Assembly: GCA_963803065.1 (NCBI GenBank)
Contig: CAWDKW010000014.1
Span: 186,001 to 250,000, forward strand
Source: DASXMT01 sp963803065
GTDB taxonomy: Bacteria > Actinomycetota > Acidimicrobiia > Acidimicrobiales > RAAP-2
Direction of reading: 5' to 3'
Length of the DNA: 64,000 nt
This document shows, in pieces, positions 1-7,460 of the stretch (position 1 is its first letter; every line of letters begins with the position of its first letter). A program made the translations under genes and the position numbers. Below the pieces are notes generated by a model that saw nothing but the letters and a program-made list of their open reading frames with translations, searched no databases and had not been told where the DNA came from.

Positions 1-105
1 GTGCTCGGAGCCGACCACGACCTCGACGCCCAGGCGCCCGGCTGCTGAGAGGAAGTCCGCCGCCCGGTAGGTGGCCGTGGGCAGCAGCAGGAGGATCCTG
101 GGCAC
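1..105 (-). CDS. ATP-grasp family protein, N-terminal fragment
   Basis: Only the first 35 codons lie in the window; the gene continues off the left edge. The start is a GTG preceded on the minus strand by an AGAAGG-like ribosome-binding site. The peptide begins with a hydrophobic strand (VPRILLLLPTATYRAADFL) followed by a small alpha/beta unit ending in VEVVVGSEH. This resembles the pre-ATP-grasp Rossmann-like strand found in carboxylate-amine ligases. It is divergent from the Nfu gene with a 44-bp gap. The family call rests on this short N-terminus and is moderate; the substrate cannot be told. Confidence 0.5.
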   Translation of the reverse strand, partial: MPRILLLLPTATYRAADFLSAAGRLGVEVVVGSEH

Positions 106-149
106 CCTTCTATACTGCTCGGTACGGGCAACGCCGAGGCGAGGGAACC

Positions 150-809
150 ATGAGCGAGAGTGACGTAGAGGGCGGGGGCCCGGTCCTCCGGGCAACGGAC
201 GCCGCTTTGGCGATGGTGCTCGAGCTCCGGGCCGCCGAGGAGGACGGCGGTTCGCTCGCCCTCTGGGTCGAGGTATCCGGATCGACCGGCGACGCCTACT
301 CCTACGACATGTACTTCCAGGCCCGGGACGACGCCGGCCCTCTCGACTGGAGCGCCGAACGTGGTGGACTGGCCCTGGTGGTGCCGGCCGACAGCGTGTC
401 CAAGATGCGCGGCGCCAGCCTCGACGTCAACCCGGACGCCAACGTGGGCGGGATGGTCATCCAGAACCCGAACAGCCCTCCCCGCCCGCCGGGGCCGAGC
501 CCGGCGATGGAGGGCCCACCGCCCGACCTCAGCGGCGACGTCGCCCAGCGGGTCCTCCAGGTACTGGAGCAGCAGATCAACCCGAGCATCGCCGCCCACG
601 GCGGTCGAGCCGACCTGGTGGCGGTGGAGGACGACGCGGCCTATCTCCGCCTGAGCGGAGGATGCGCGGGCTGCGGGATGGCCGCCGTCACCCTGAGCCA
701 GGGCATCGAGGTGGCGCTGCGCGAATCCGTCCCCGAGATCCTGCAGGTGATCGACGTGACCGACCACGCCGCCGGGACCAACCCGTACTACGAGGCGGCC
801 AAGAAGTAG
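150..809 (+). CDS. nfuA: NfuA-like Fe-S cluster carrier with degenerate A-type domain
   Basis: 219 residues. The C-terminal half (about 128-205) is a NifU C-terminal (Nfu) domain with the cluster-binding CxxC at C172-C175 inside GGCAGCGMA. The N-terminal half (about 12-110) has the layout of an A-type/HesB carrier domain but no cysteines, as in NfuA proteins, so only the Nfu domain can bind a [4Fe-4S] cluster. A proline-rich linker (108-125) separates the two. The expected role is delivery of Fe-S clusters to apoproteins in the cytosol. GAGGGA precedes the ATG. It stands alone, convergent with the DUF169 gene. Confidence 0.88.
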   Translation: MSESDVEGGGPVLRATDAALAMVLELRAAEEDGGSLALWVEVSGSTGDAYSYDMYFQARDDAGPLDWSAERGGLALVVPADSVSKMRGASLDVNPDANVGGMVIQNPNSPPRPPGPSPAMEGPPPDLSGDVAQRVLQVLEQQINPSIAAHGGRADLVAVEDDAAYLRLSGGCAGCGMAAVTLSQGIEVALRESVPEILQVIDVTDHAAGTNPYYEAAKK

Positions 810-831
810 GCCGGCTGGGTCGCCTCGTTCC

Positions 832-1563
832 TCAGACCGCGAGGAACCGCCGGGCGTCCTCGGCCGCGTACGAGGCCACGATGGAATCGGTGGCCGCCGT
901 GGCCCGGATCTGTCCGATCACGTCGCCCAGCATGCCCGCCGGGATGGCGCAGGTCATCTCCCGGCTCGACATGTTGGTGCGGGTGCGGCTCAGCATGCAC
1001 CCGACGCTCACCGCCACCTCACCTTGTTGTTTGGCCACGGCGACGATGTGACACTGAGGCTTTCCCTCGATGCGGAGGCCCGGCAACGCATCGGACAGCA
1101 CCATCAGCTGCTTGCCGTTCACCCGGATCAGGACGACGTCCGGATCGACGGGCGATTCGGCCAACGGGCCGTAGGTCACGGTGCCGGGCTTGTCGGCGAT
1201 GACAGGGATGTCGGGGACCATCTCCATGGTCACCCAGCCCGACTCCACCAACGCGGCCACATCCGAGTGGCCGGCGACCTCGTCGAGCGTCACGAATCCG
1301 TGGGTCAGGCTCCCGACACTGCAGTTGCCGTGGTCGGCGGCAACCGTGGTGAACGTCCGATCGACCGCCTTGGTCCAAAAGACGCACCCGGCCGGCACCC
1401 GGCCGGTGCGCCCGTCGGCGGTGGGCTCGGGCATGGGCGCGTCGAAGGGGACGACACCTCGGGGTGCGGCATCGGAGAAGGTGATGGCAATCGGAGGCGC
1501 AGTGAGTTGGAGCGCCTCGGTGAGTGCGGTGGCGGCGTCGGACCAGGCAGTGGATTCGGGCAT
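832..1563 (-). CDS. DUF169 domain protein
   Basis: 243 residues from the ATG chosen at 1563 (MPESTAWSD). The open frame extends upstream to 1629, but those 22 residues look non-native. It matches the DUF169 (PF02596) pattern: an N-terminal LTAPPIAITF segment, a cysteine-containing GCVFWTKA segment, a DHGNCSVGSLTHG motif with Cys and His, and VLIRVNGKQLMVLSDA in the middle. The C-terminal part has conserved VGCMLSRTRT. The biochemical function of the family is not established. It lies 69 bp downstream of the SDR gene on the same strand and may be co-transcribed with it. Confidence 0.8.
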   Translation of the reverse strand: MPESTAWSDAATALTEALQLTAPPIAITFSDAAPRGVVPFDAPMPEPTADGRTGRVPAGCVFWTKAVDRTFTTVAADHGNCSVGSLTHGFVTLDEVAGHSDVAALVESGWVTMEMVPDIPVIADKPGTVTYGPLAESPVDPDVVLIRVNGKQLMVLSDALPGLRIEGKPQCHIVAVAKQQGEVAVSVGCMLSRTRTNMSSREMTCAIPAGMLGDVIGQIRATAATDSIVASYAAEDARRFLAV

Positions 1564-1632
1564 GGTTGCAGTCTGTACCCACCCGAGGAACCGGGGCAAC
1601 GTAAGGACGGCCCACGGCCCACGGCCCACGAT

Positions 1633-2403
1633 TCAATGGGCCGTCATGCCTCCGTCGACGATCAGGACCTGACCGGTGATGAAGCTGCCGGCATCGGAAG
1701 TGAGGAGGAGCGCGGGGCCGACCATCTCGTCCGGGGATGCGATCCGGCGCTGGAAGGAGGACGCGGCCATGGCCCGTTGGAACTCGGGCGAGTTGGCCCG
1801 GACCATATCGGTGTCGACCGAACCGGGGGCCAGTGCGTTCACCCGTATCCCGTGGTCTGCGTACCCGGCGGCCATCGAACGGGTGAAGGCCATGAGCGCC
1901 GCCTTCCCGGCGGCGTACATGGCTACCGACGGCGAGAAGATGAAGGCCCCGACCGAGATCACGTTGAGGACGGCAGCGTGGGAGCTCACCCGGAGATGGG
2001 GAAGCGCCTTTTGCACCAGGAAGACGGGGCCACGCAGGTTGACGTCGAAGGACTTCGACCAGGCCTCGGCGGTGAACGCGCCGAGCGGTTGGGTGAGCGA
2101 GTTGGCCGCGTTGTTGACGATGACGTCGATGCCGCCGAACGAGTCGACCGTGTAGGCGACCAGATCGTCGAGGGCGTCGAGGTCGCCGAGGTGGGTGGCC
2201 TTGCCCCGTGCATCGCCACCGAGGTCGCGGAGGTGGCTGACGACCCGGTCGCACGCGTCCGCCTTGCGACTGGCCACCACCACCTTGGCCCCGGCGGCCA
2301 CGTACCCGGTGGCCAGGGCCAGGCCGATCCCGCGCGTCCCACCGGTGACCACGACCACCCGCCCCGTCATGTCGAACAGTTGGCGCAGCCCTTGTCGTTC
2401 CAC
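1633..2403 (-). CDS. Short-chain dehydrogenase/reductase (FabG-like)
   Basis: 256 residues, classical SDR length. NAD(P)-binding TGGTRGIG at 20-27, NNAA at 97-100, and catalytic Ser150, Tyr163 and Lys167 (YAAGK). The C-terminus has the usual APGSVDTDM and GQVLIVDGG motifs. The start is GTG at 2403, with GGAGGG about nine bases upstream; an internal ATG at residue 12 is an alternative. It is a cytosolic NAD(P)H-dependent oxidoreductase of unknown substrate. The DUF169 gene follows on the same strand. Confidence 0.85.
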   Translation of the reverse strand: MERQGLRQLFDMTGRVVVVTGGTRGIGLALATGYVAAGAKVVVASRKADACDRVVSHLRDLGGDARGKATHLGDLDALDDLVAYTVDSFGGIDVIVNNAANSLTQPLGAFTAEAWSKSFDVNLRGPVFLVQKALPHLRVSSHAAVLNVISVGAFIFSPSVAMYAAGKAALMAFTRSMAAGYADHGIRVNALAPGSVDTDMVRANSPEFQRAMAASSFQRRIASPDEMVGPALLLTSDAGSFITGQVLIVDGGMTAH

Positions 2404-2553
2404 CTCCGTTGTCCCTCCGGGTGTCGGGCCGGTCCCTCGTGGTTTCGGAGGCCGACCGTCCTCGGGTCCCCCGTTCCGACCGCGCCGTGCGGTCCGGCCG
2501 ACCGTATCAGCACCCCGGGCGACCCAGGCCGGCCCGGGGTGCGGGCGGTGGTG

Positions 2554-2808
2554 TCAGCTGTCGGGGCGCTCGTCGTCGCGGTCCTCGACGATGCCCTGGT
2601 CGATCCAGTCGGCCTCGTCGGCCTCGGGGCGGTCGCCCCGGTGTTCGCGGGCCCGACCGAGCGGCTCGGCCGGGATGGCCTGTTCGATGCTGTCGGCCTC
2701 GGGGACCTCACCGTCGGCTACCGGGCCGTTTTGAGGCCCGTCGTACGGGTCGTCTGCCGGTGTGCGCTGTTCGGCCCCGTCGGCCTCAGGTACGTCAGGG
2801 TGATCCAT
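2554..2808 (-). CDS. Small acidic PEAD-repeat protein
   Basis: 84 residues starting at the ATG at 2808. The protein is strongly acidic and lacks Cys. It carries three spaced copies of a PEAD..EQ-type motif: PEADGAEQ near residue 8, PEADSIEQ near 36 and PEADEADWIDQ near 61. This pattern recurs in small actinobacterial hypothetical proteins of unknown function; that is recollection, not a search. The open frame continues upstream, but the codons before 2808 overlap the next gene and have a different composition. It is likely cytosolic and disordered. Confidence 0.6.
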   Translation of the reverse strand: MDHPDVPEADGAEQRTPADDPYDGPQNGPVADGEVPEADSIEQAIPAEPLGRAREHRGDRPEADEADWIDQGIVEDRDDERPDS

Positions 2809-2943
2809 GGTGACACCCGTACCCAGATGGCGACGGTCGTGAACGCCCGAGCGGGATCTTCGGCCCCGACGGGCGCTTGACCAACGCGTAGCGCCGAGCC
2901 CAGACTTGCTCGGTGGCTCCGGGGGGGCCGGCGAGGAGGCGAC

Positions 2944-3402
2944 ATGGGCACATGGAGCAGGGACGAGCTCGAGTCTGCGTTCGAGCACTATCAGGAGCTG
3001 GCGTCCGAGGCCGGTCGGACCGGCAACTGGAAGGTGTGGGCCGACCAGTTCACCGACGACGCCACCTACGTCGAACACCACTACGGCACATTCGAAGGGC
3101 GGGAGGCGATCAGCGAGTGGATCAGCTCGTGCATGTCCGAGTACCCCGGGAGCGCCATGCCCGAGTTCCCCATCGAATGGTACGTGATCGACGAGGAGCG
3201 GGGCTGGATCGTGTGCCAGGTCTGGAACCGGATGGAGGACCCAGGGGACGGGTCGACCCACCAGGCATACAACTTCACCCTCCTCAAGTACGCCGGCGAT
3301 GGTCGCTGGTCCTACGAGGAGGACGTCTACAACCCCATGCGCTTCGGCGCCATGGTGGCCGAGTGGGAGGCGGCCAAACAGGCGGCGTCCTCACTGGGGT
3401 AG
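2944..3402 (+). CDS. SnoaL/NTF2-like protein
   Basis: 152 residues. The N-terminal helix (FEHYQELASEAGRTGNW), followed by WADQFTDDATYVEHHYGTFEG and REAISEWI, is the usual start of an NTF2-like alpha+beta barrel. The tail (YNPMRFGAMVAEWEAAK) is also typical of short SnoaL_4-type proteins in actinobacteria. These are small cone-shaped enzymes or ligand-binding domains, and no catalytic residues can be assigned here. GGAGGCGAC precedes the ATG. It is monocistronic and convergent with the thioesterase. Confidence 0.75.
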   Translation: MGTWSRDELESAFEHYQELASEAGRTGNWKVWADQFTDDATYVEHHYGTFEGREAISEWISSCMSEYPGSAMPEFPIEWYVIDEERGWIVCQVWNRMEDPGDGSTHQAYNFTLLKYAGDGRWSYEEDVYNPMRFGAMVAEWEAAKQAASSLG

Positions 3403-3483
3403 CGATGACCCGACTGCGGCGGGCCGGGTCCCGAACCACAAGTGGCCGTGAGTGCGTGCCCCCGCAGCCCCCAGGCGTTCCGA

Positions 3484-4404
3484 TCAGGGGGACGGGGGGA
3501 GGGTCGTCCGGGGCCGACGTTGCTCCCCCGCGGGTGGGTCGCCGAAGAACTGGAAGTACATCTGCTGGGTGCCGTAGGCCACCAGCGCCGGCCGGCCGGC
3601 GTCCCAGAGCTCGAGCTCGATCGAGGCGTACCCCTCCGCGGCATGGCGGGCCCGGCCACGGGCCAAGAGCCATCCGCCCGAGGCCGCGCCGACCACGTGC
3701 ACGGTCAGGTCGGCGCTGGGGCCGAACCATTCGACCTCGGTGCCGCCCATGCGCTCGCCCACCGAGCCGGGCATGGTGTCGCACAGGGTGACCAGGGCGA
3801 GGGGATCGAGGAGGCCGTCGGGACCGACCGGCGGATCGTCGAACCGGTACCAGGCGACCGTCTCGGACGTGGTCGGCAGCCACCGCTCCCAGGGGGCATG
3901 CCCGAGGGCGGACCGACCCTCCACCCGGGACCAGAACGGGGACCCCGTGACTCGGCCCTCGGGCACGCCGTCGGGGAGCGGATCGCGAAAGGACCGGCAC
4001 GCCTCGGGCGGGGCGACCTCGGGACAGCTGACATCGCTGAACTCGAATCCCGGCCGCGTCGACCCGAACACGGCCAGGGCGGTGAGCCCGGCCTCGGCCC
4101 CCACGTTGCGAACGGTGGCCGACATCTGCGACAGGGACCGCCCACGGCGGAGGACGGCCACCTCCACCTCCACCGGTCCCGGGCGGACCAGACCGGCGAA
4201 CACGGCCGAGATGGACCGGAGCACCTGGTCCGGGCGATCGAGGGACGCGGCCATGGCCCGGGCCGCCACCGCCGTCACCACGCCGCCCTGGGGCACCTGG
4301 GCGACCACCCAGTTGGCGCTCAGATCCACGTGGTACCGACCCGGGCGCGCCGCATCAGGAATGACACTCGTATCCCGGAGGAACTCCGAGCCGGGCGCGG
4401 TCAT
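3484..4404 (-). CDS. Thioesterase family protein (TesB/hot-dog type)
   Basis: 306 residues from the ATG at 4404. That ATG overlaps the stop of the upstream gene in ATGA, so the two are probably translationally coupled. It has the double hot-dog layout of acyl-CoA thioesterase-like proteins: an N-terminal half with NWVVAQVPQGGVVTAVAARA and a C-terminal half ending VAYGTQQMYFQFFG. A central DPLALVTLCDTMP resembles the region around the active-site Asp of the second hot-dog. It would hydrolyse acyl-CoA thioesters in the cytosol; chain length is unknown. Confidence 0.72.
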   Translation of the reverse strand: MTAPGSEFLRDTSVIPDAARPGRYHVDLSANWVVAQVPQGGVVTAVAARAMAASLDRPDQVLRSISAVFAGLVRPGPVEVEVAVLRRGRSLSQMSATVRNVGAEAGLTALAVFGSTRPGFEFSDVSCPEVAPPEACRSFRDPLPDGVPEGRVTGSPFWSRVEGRSALGHAPWERWLPTTSETVAWYRFDDPPVGPDGLLDPLALVTLCDTMPGSVGERMGGTEVEWFGPSADLTVHVVGAASGGWLLARGRARHAAEGYASIELELWDAGRPALVAYGTQQMYFQFFGDPPAGEQRRPRTTLPPSP

Positions 4405-5240
4405 GGGGTGACGACCACGACCGGCCGGGAGTCGGGCGCACCGTCCCAGGACCCCGAGGACGGCGTCCACAGGCGACCACCGAAACTGACCGAGGTCAGG
4501 TGGTAGTTGTAGGCATGGGCCACGGCCCAGGCGGCCACCTGCCATCCCCGTTGGGTGGTCACGGTGGCCCCGAAGGAAGGGGCGCCCAGTTCGGTGGCGG
4601 CCGCAGCGGCCAGCGCCGACGACGGCGGGGCGACGCCGCCGAAGCCGTCGAGATGGCAGGTGAGCCCCTCGGGCTGCTCGCCGGTGAAGGCCACGGCCAG
4701 TGATTGCGCTTCGGATGCCCACTGGGCATAGGCGTCGGGCGACGCGCTGAGCTGGACGAGCTGGGCTGCCTCGGTCACCGGCATGGACTCCCATCCCTGG
4801 ATCCGGACCAGGTGGTCATAGAAGACCGACGCGGCATAGACGGGGTCCTCGATCTGTGCCGGCGTGCCCCAACCCTGGGAGGGCCGCTGCTGGAACAGCC
4901 CAACGGAGTCCCGGTCGCCGTAGGTGAGGTTCCGGAGCTCGCTCTCTTGGAGCGCGGTGGCCAGGGCAATGGTGACGGCGTGGTCGGGGAGTCCCTTTTG
5001 CACGCTGACAGCGGCGATGATCGAGGCGTTCTGCGCCTGATCGGGCGTGATCGAGTACACGATCGGCGACCCCGAGGCGGTCTTCGTCCCCGTGGGCACG
5101 GTGCACCCGGAGACGAAGTGTGCCGGAGGCTGGTTGACCACTACCGCAACGACGGCACCGACGACGCCGAGCACCACGACGAGGGCAACACCGAGGAAGA
5201 TGCGGCGCCGCGTCTGGCGCCGCGCTCGACTCAGACGCAA
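4401..5240 (-). CDS. Membrane-anchored lysozyme-like protein
   Basis: 279 residues. A basic N-terminus (RLSRARRQTRRR) precedes one membrane segment at about 14-35; the rest should be outside the cell. The motif TALQESELRNLTYGDRD followed by SVGLFQQRPSQGWG (about 95-125) is characteristic of a lysozyme-fold domain common in actinobacteria. Glu99 or Glu101 is the candidate catalytic acid. It is therefore a likely peptidoglycan-associated hydrolase or its inactive relative. It is the first gene of a two-gene unit with the thioesterase (4-bp overlap). Confidence 0.65.
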   Translation of the reverse strand: MRLSRARRQTRRRIFLGVALVVVLGVVGAVVAVVVNQPPAHFVSGCTVPTGTKTASGSPIVYSITPDQAQNASIIAAVSVQKGLPDHAVTIALATALQESELRNLTYGDRDSVGLFQQRPSQGWGTPAQIEDPVYAASVFYDHLVRIQGWESMPVTEAAQLVQLSASPDAYAQWASEAQSLAVAFTGEQPEGLTCHLDGFGGVAPPSSALAAAAATELGAPSFGATVTTQRGWQVAAWAVAHAYNYHLTSVSFGGRLWTPSSGSWDGAPDSRPVVVVTP

Positions 5241-5337
5241 ACCGGGCCCCTCGTCTCCATGGTCGGAGACACCCTACCGGGCACCGGCCCGGCATTGGTG
5301 TCGGCGGGCTCGCCGCCCCTGCAGCCGCGACGGCGCG

Positions 5338-5796
5338 TCATGGCTGGTAGAACTGGATGACGAAGCGCACCGCCCCGAGGGGCTCCACCGAATGCGAGAG
5401 CTCGGGCGGGATGGCCTGGGGCGCATCGGCCGTGACGATGTAGTCGGATGACGGAGCCGCCTCCGAGGTGAAGCGCATCCGGCCCTCGCCCATGACGATC
5501 CTTCCCCACATGCCGGCGGCCAGCCGGTGCGATCGGCGCAAGCGCATTGGCATCGTGTGCTCGTCCCATACGGCGCTGGTCCGGGCGATGCGGTACGCCT
5601 CGGGAATCTCGAACCGGTCGCATAGCGGGCACTCGAGCAGTTGGCCGAGCCGGGAGGCGCGCCCGGCTGGCGCGAGCACCCAGGGCCGCTCATGGAAGGG
5701 TGGGTCGTGCCGGATGTGCTGGTTGTGGCCGCACGAGAGCTCGGCCACCCAGTCGTCGACGGGATCCTGGTGGTACCCGACGATGGTCCGATGCAT
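5338..5796 (-). CDS. DUF3565-DUF1971 fusion protein
   Basis: 152 residues. Residues 1-65 match DUF3565: GYHQDPVDDWVAELSCGHNQ, then HIRHDPPFHERPWV and a CPLC pair. The Cys/His pattern (C22, H24, H27 and C57/C60) suggests metal binding. Residues 68-150 match DUF1971, a TehB-associated cupin-like domain (SAVWDEHTMPMRL then GMWGRIVMGEG). Both domains occur as separate genes elsewhere; in this gene they are one polypeptide. Function is unproven; links to tellurite or oxyanion stress are by family name only. Confidence 0.72.
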   Translation of the reverse strand: MHRTIVGYHQDPVDDWVAELSCGHNQHIRHDPPFHERPWVLAPAGRASRLGQLLECPLCDRFEIPEAYRIARTSAVWDEHTMPMRLRRSHRLAAGMWGRIVMGEGRMRFTSEAAPSSDYIVTADAPQAIPPELSHSVEPLGAVRFVIQFYQP

Positions 5797-5846
5797 GGGC
5801 CAGAGGGTACTGCTCGGTCGGCTCCGGCCGGCTCAGGTGGGCGCGG

Positions 5847-6536
5847 TCACTGGAACCTGGCGCGGGCGAGGACGTGACCGGTCGGACCGATCACCTCGGC
5901 TGTTCGGACAGTCCCGGCGGCAACGGGAAGGGGCGCACCCCACGACGCCGGTCGTCCGGCCACGACGGGGAACGTCCCGATGGTGCGGGTGGTCCCGTCG
6001 GCCAATGTGATCGTGCACCGTAGCGGACCGGTCAACGGCGAGGAGCTCACGGTCATGAACAGCCAGGGCGAGGCGCCCGGGTAGACGAACACGCTCCCGT
6101 TCGATCGTCCGTCCGGCGAGACCAGGGCAGCTTCGGCGACGTAGCCCCCGGGCGTGGCGACGGCGCTCTGGGCGGGGGACCCGGTGGAGGAGTGCACGAC
6201 CCAGCCGATGCCGAAGGCCAGGATCACGAAGGCGGCGGCCGCGACGGCGAGGACGGAACGATGCCAACCGCGCCGAGACGGGGTGACCGCGGGGCGGAGG
6301 GGCATCCGGTCGAAGACCCGCGTCTCGAACCCGACGGGCGGGTCGACCTCCGGGGCCACATGGACCAGGCTGTCCGCCGCCGCCGTCACCTCCTCCAACT
6401 CGGCCGTACAGCTGGCACAAGAAGCCACGTGGTCGAGTACGATCACTCGCTCCCGCCCGTCGAGGTCGCCGACGGCCAAGTCGGACAGCTCGGCGATGTA
6501 GTGATGGTGGGGATCGGGCTGCCGTTGATCGGTCAT
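5847..6536 (-). CDS. rskA: Anti-sigma factor, RskA type
   Basis: 229 residues. The cytosolic N-terminus carries the zinc-binding anti-sigma motif H36-x3-C40-x2-C43. A single membrane segment spans about 93-114. The exported C-terminal domain (about 120-229) is of the RskA type, with SVFVYPGASPWLFMTV and a final barrel-like region. It should hold the ECF sigma factor at the membrane until regulated proteolysis releases it. The ATG overlaps the sigma stop by 4 bp (ATGA), which fixes stoichiometric expression. Confidence 0.88.
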   Translation of the reverse strand: MTDQRQPDPHHHYIAELSDLAVGDLDGRERVIVLDHVASCASCTAELEEVTAAADSLVHVAPEVDPPVGFETRVFDRMPLRPAVTPSRRGWHRSVLAVAAAAFVILAFGIGWVVHSSTGSPAQSAVATPGGYVAEAALVSPDGRSNGSVFVYPGASPWLFMTVSSSPLTGPLRCTITLADGTTRTIGTFPVVAGRPASWGAPLPVAAGTVRTAEVIGPTGHVLARARFQ

Positions 6537-7276
6537 GACCGCTCCTCCGTGTCGCGCAGCGCGGCCCGTAGTTTGGACAGCCCGGTCCGGATGCGGGTCT
6601 TGGCCGTGCCCAATGGAATGGCCTCCGACCTACTGATCTCTGAGGCGGTGCGCCCGTACAGGGCGGCGAGCACGGTGGCCCGACGTTGCTCGACCGGTAA
6701 CCCGGCGAGCGCTCTCCGCAGCTCCGGCGCGAGGCGGCCGGCGGCGGCGATGTCCTCGGCCGCGTTGCCCGCTCCGGCCAGCCCGAGCGCGACCAGGGAT
6801 TCGGGGTCGGTGGGTACGGCCCGACGCTGTCGGATGGCGTCGATGGCCAGGTTCCGCGTGATGGTGAGCACCCAGCTCGACACCGAGCCTCGCCGAGCGT
6901 CGAAGACCGGCGCGTGTCGCCAGGCGCGCACGAGCGCCTCTTGGGCGACGTCCTCGGCCGTGCCGGGATCGCCGAGCATGCCGACGGCCAGTCCGTACAC
7001 CCGCTTCTGGTAGCGGCGGACGAACGCCACCGTGGCACGGTCGTCGCCCACGGCCATGCCGGCGACCAGCGCCTCGTCCGACGGGTGCCCTGCTGACCCC
7101 TCGGTCCTCGGTGTCAGCACCGCCCCAGTCTGACCAGCATCCTGGAGCCGGGCAACGCCCCGCCTGCCGTGGGCGGCCGCCAGCTCGGCCGCTTCAGAGA
7201 CCGGCATGGGTGCGGCCACGCTCATTGCCTCCCGAAGCGGGCTTCCCGACGAGCGGCCAGCTGAGGCCTTCGCCAC
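6533..7276 (-). CDS. ECF RNA polymerase sigma factor (SigK-like)
   Basis: 247 residues as drawn. Region 2 (about 83-150) contains FVRRYQKRVYGLAVGMLG, AEDVAQEALVRAW and WVLTITRNLAIDAIRQRR. Region 4 (about 190-240) contains LPVEQRRATVLAALYGRTASE and GTAKTRIRTGLSKLR. Typical ECF factors are near 190 residues, so the first 50 residues may not be translated; an in-frame GTG at about 7120 is an alternative start. It is followed and overlapped by its RskA-type anti-sigma gene, the arrangement of SigK/RskA pairs. Confidence 0.88.
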   Translation of the reverse strand: MAKASAGRSSGSPLREAMSVAAPMPVSEAAELAAAHGRRGVARLQDAGQTGAVLTPRTEGSAGHPSDEALVAGMAVGDDRATVAFVRRYQKRVYGLAVGMLGDPGTAEDVAQEALVRAWRHAPVFDARRGSVSSWVLTITRNLAIDAIRQRRAVPTDPESLVALGLAGAGNAAEDIAAAGRLAPELRRALAGLPVEQRRATVLAALYGRTASEISRSEAIPLGTAKTRIRTGLSKLRAALRDTEERS

Positions 7277-7460
7277 GCCCCCACCCGACCCGACGGTGCC
7301 CTTCGGGTCGCGGAGGCCGGCGGGTGGTGGGGGTTGGCGGCGTTGGCGGGTGCCATGAAGGCTCCTGGGTGGTGGGCGGCTGGTTCCGGAACGGGGCCGG
7401 TCTCGGTACTACGGATGAGGCCCAGGAAGAGATTGCCGGGCCGCTCAGGAGCAACGCCTG

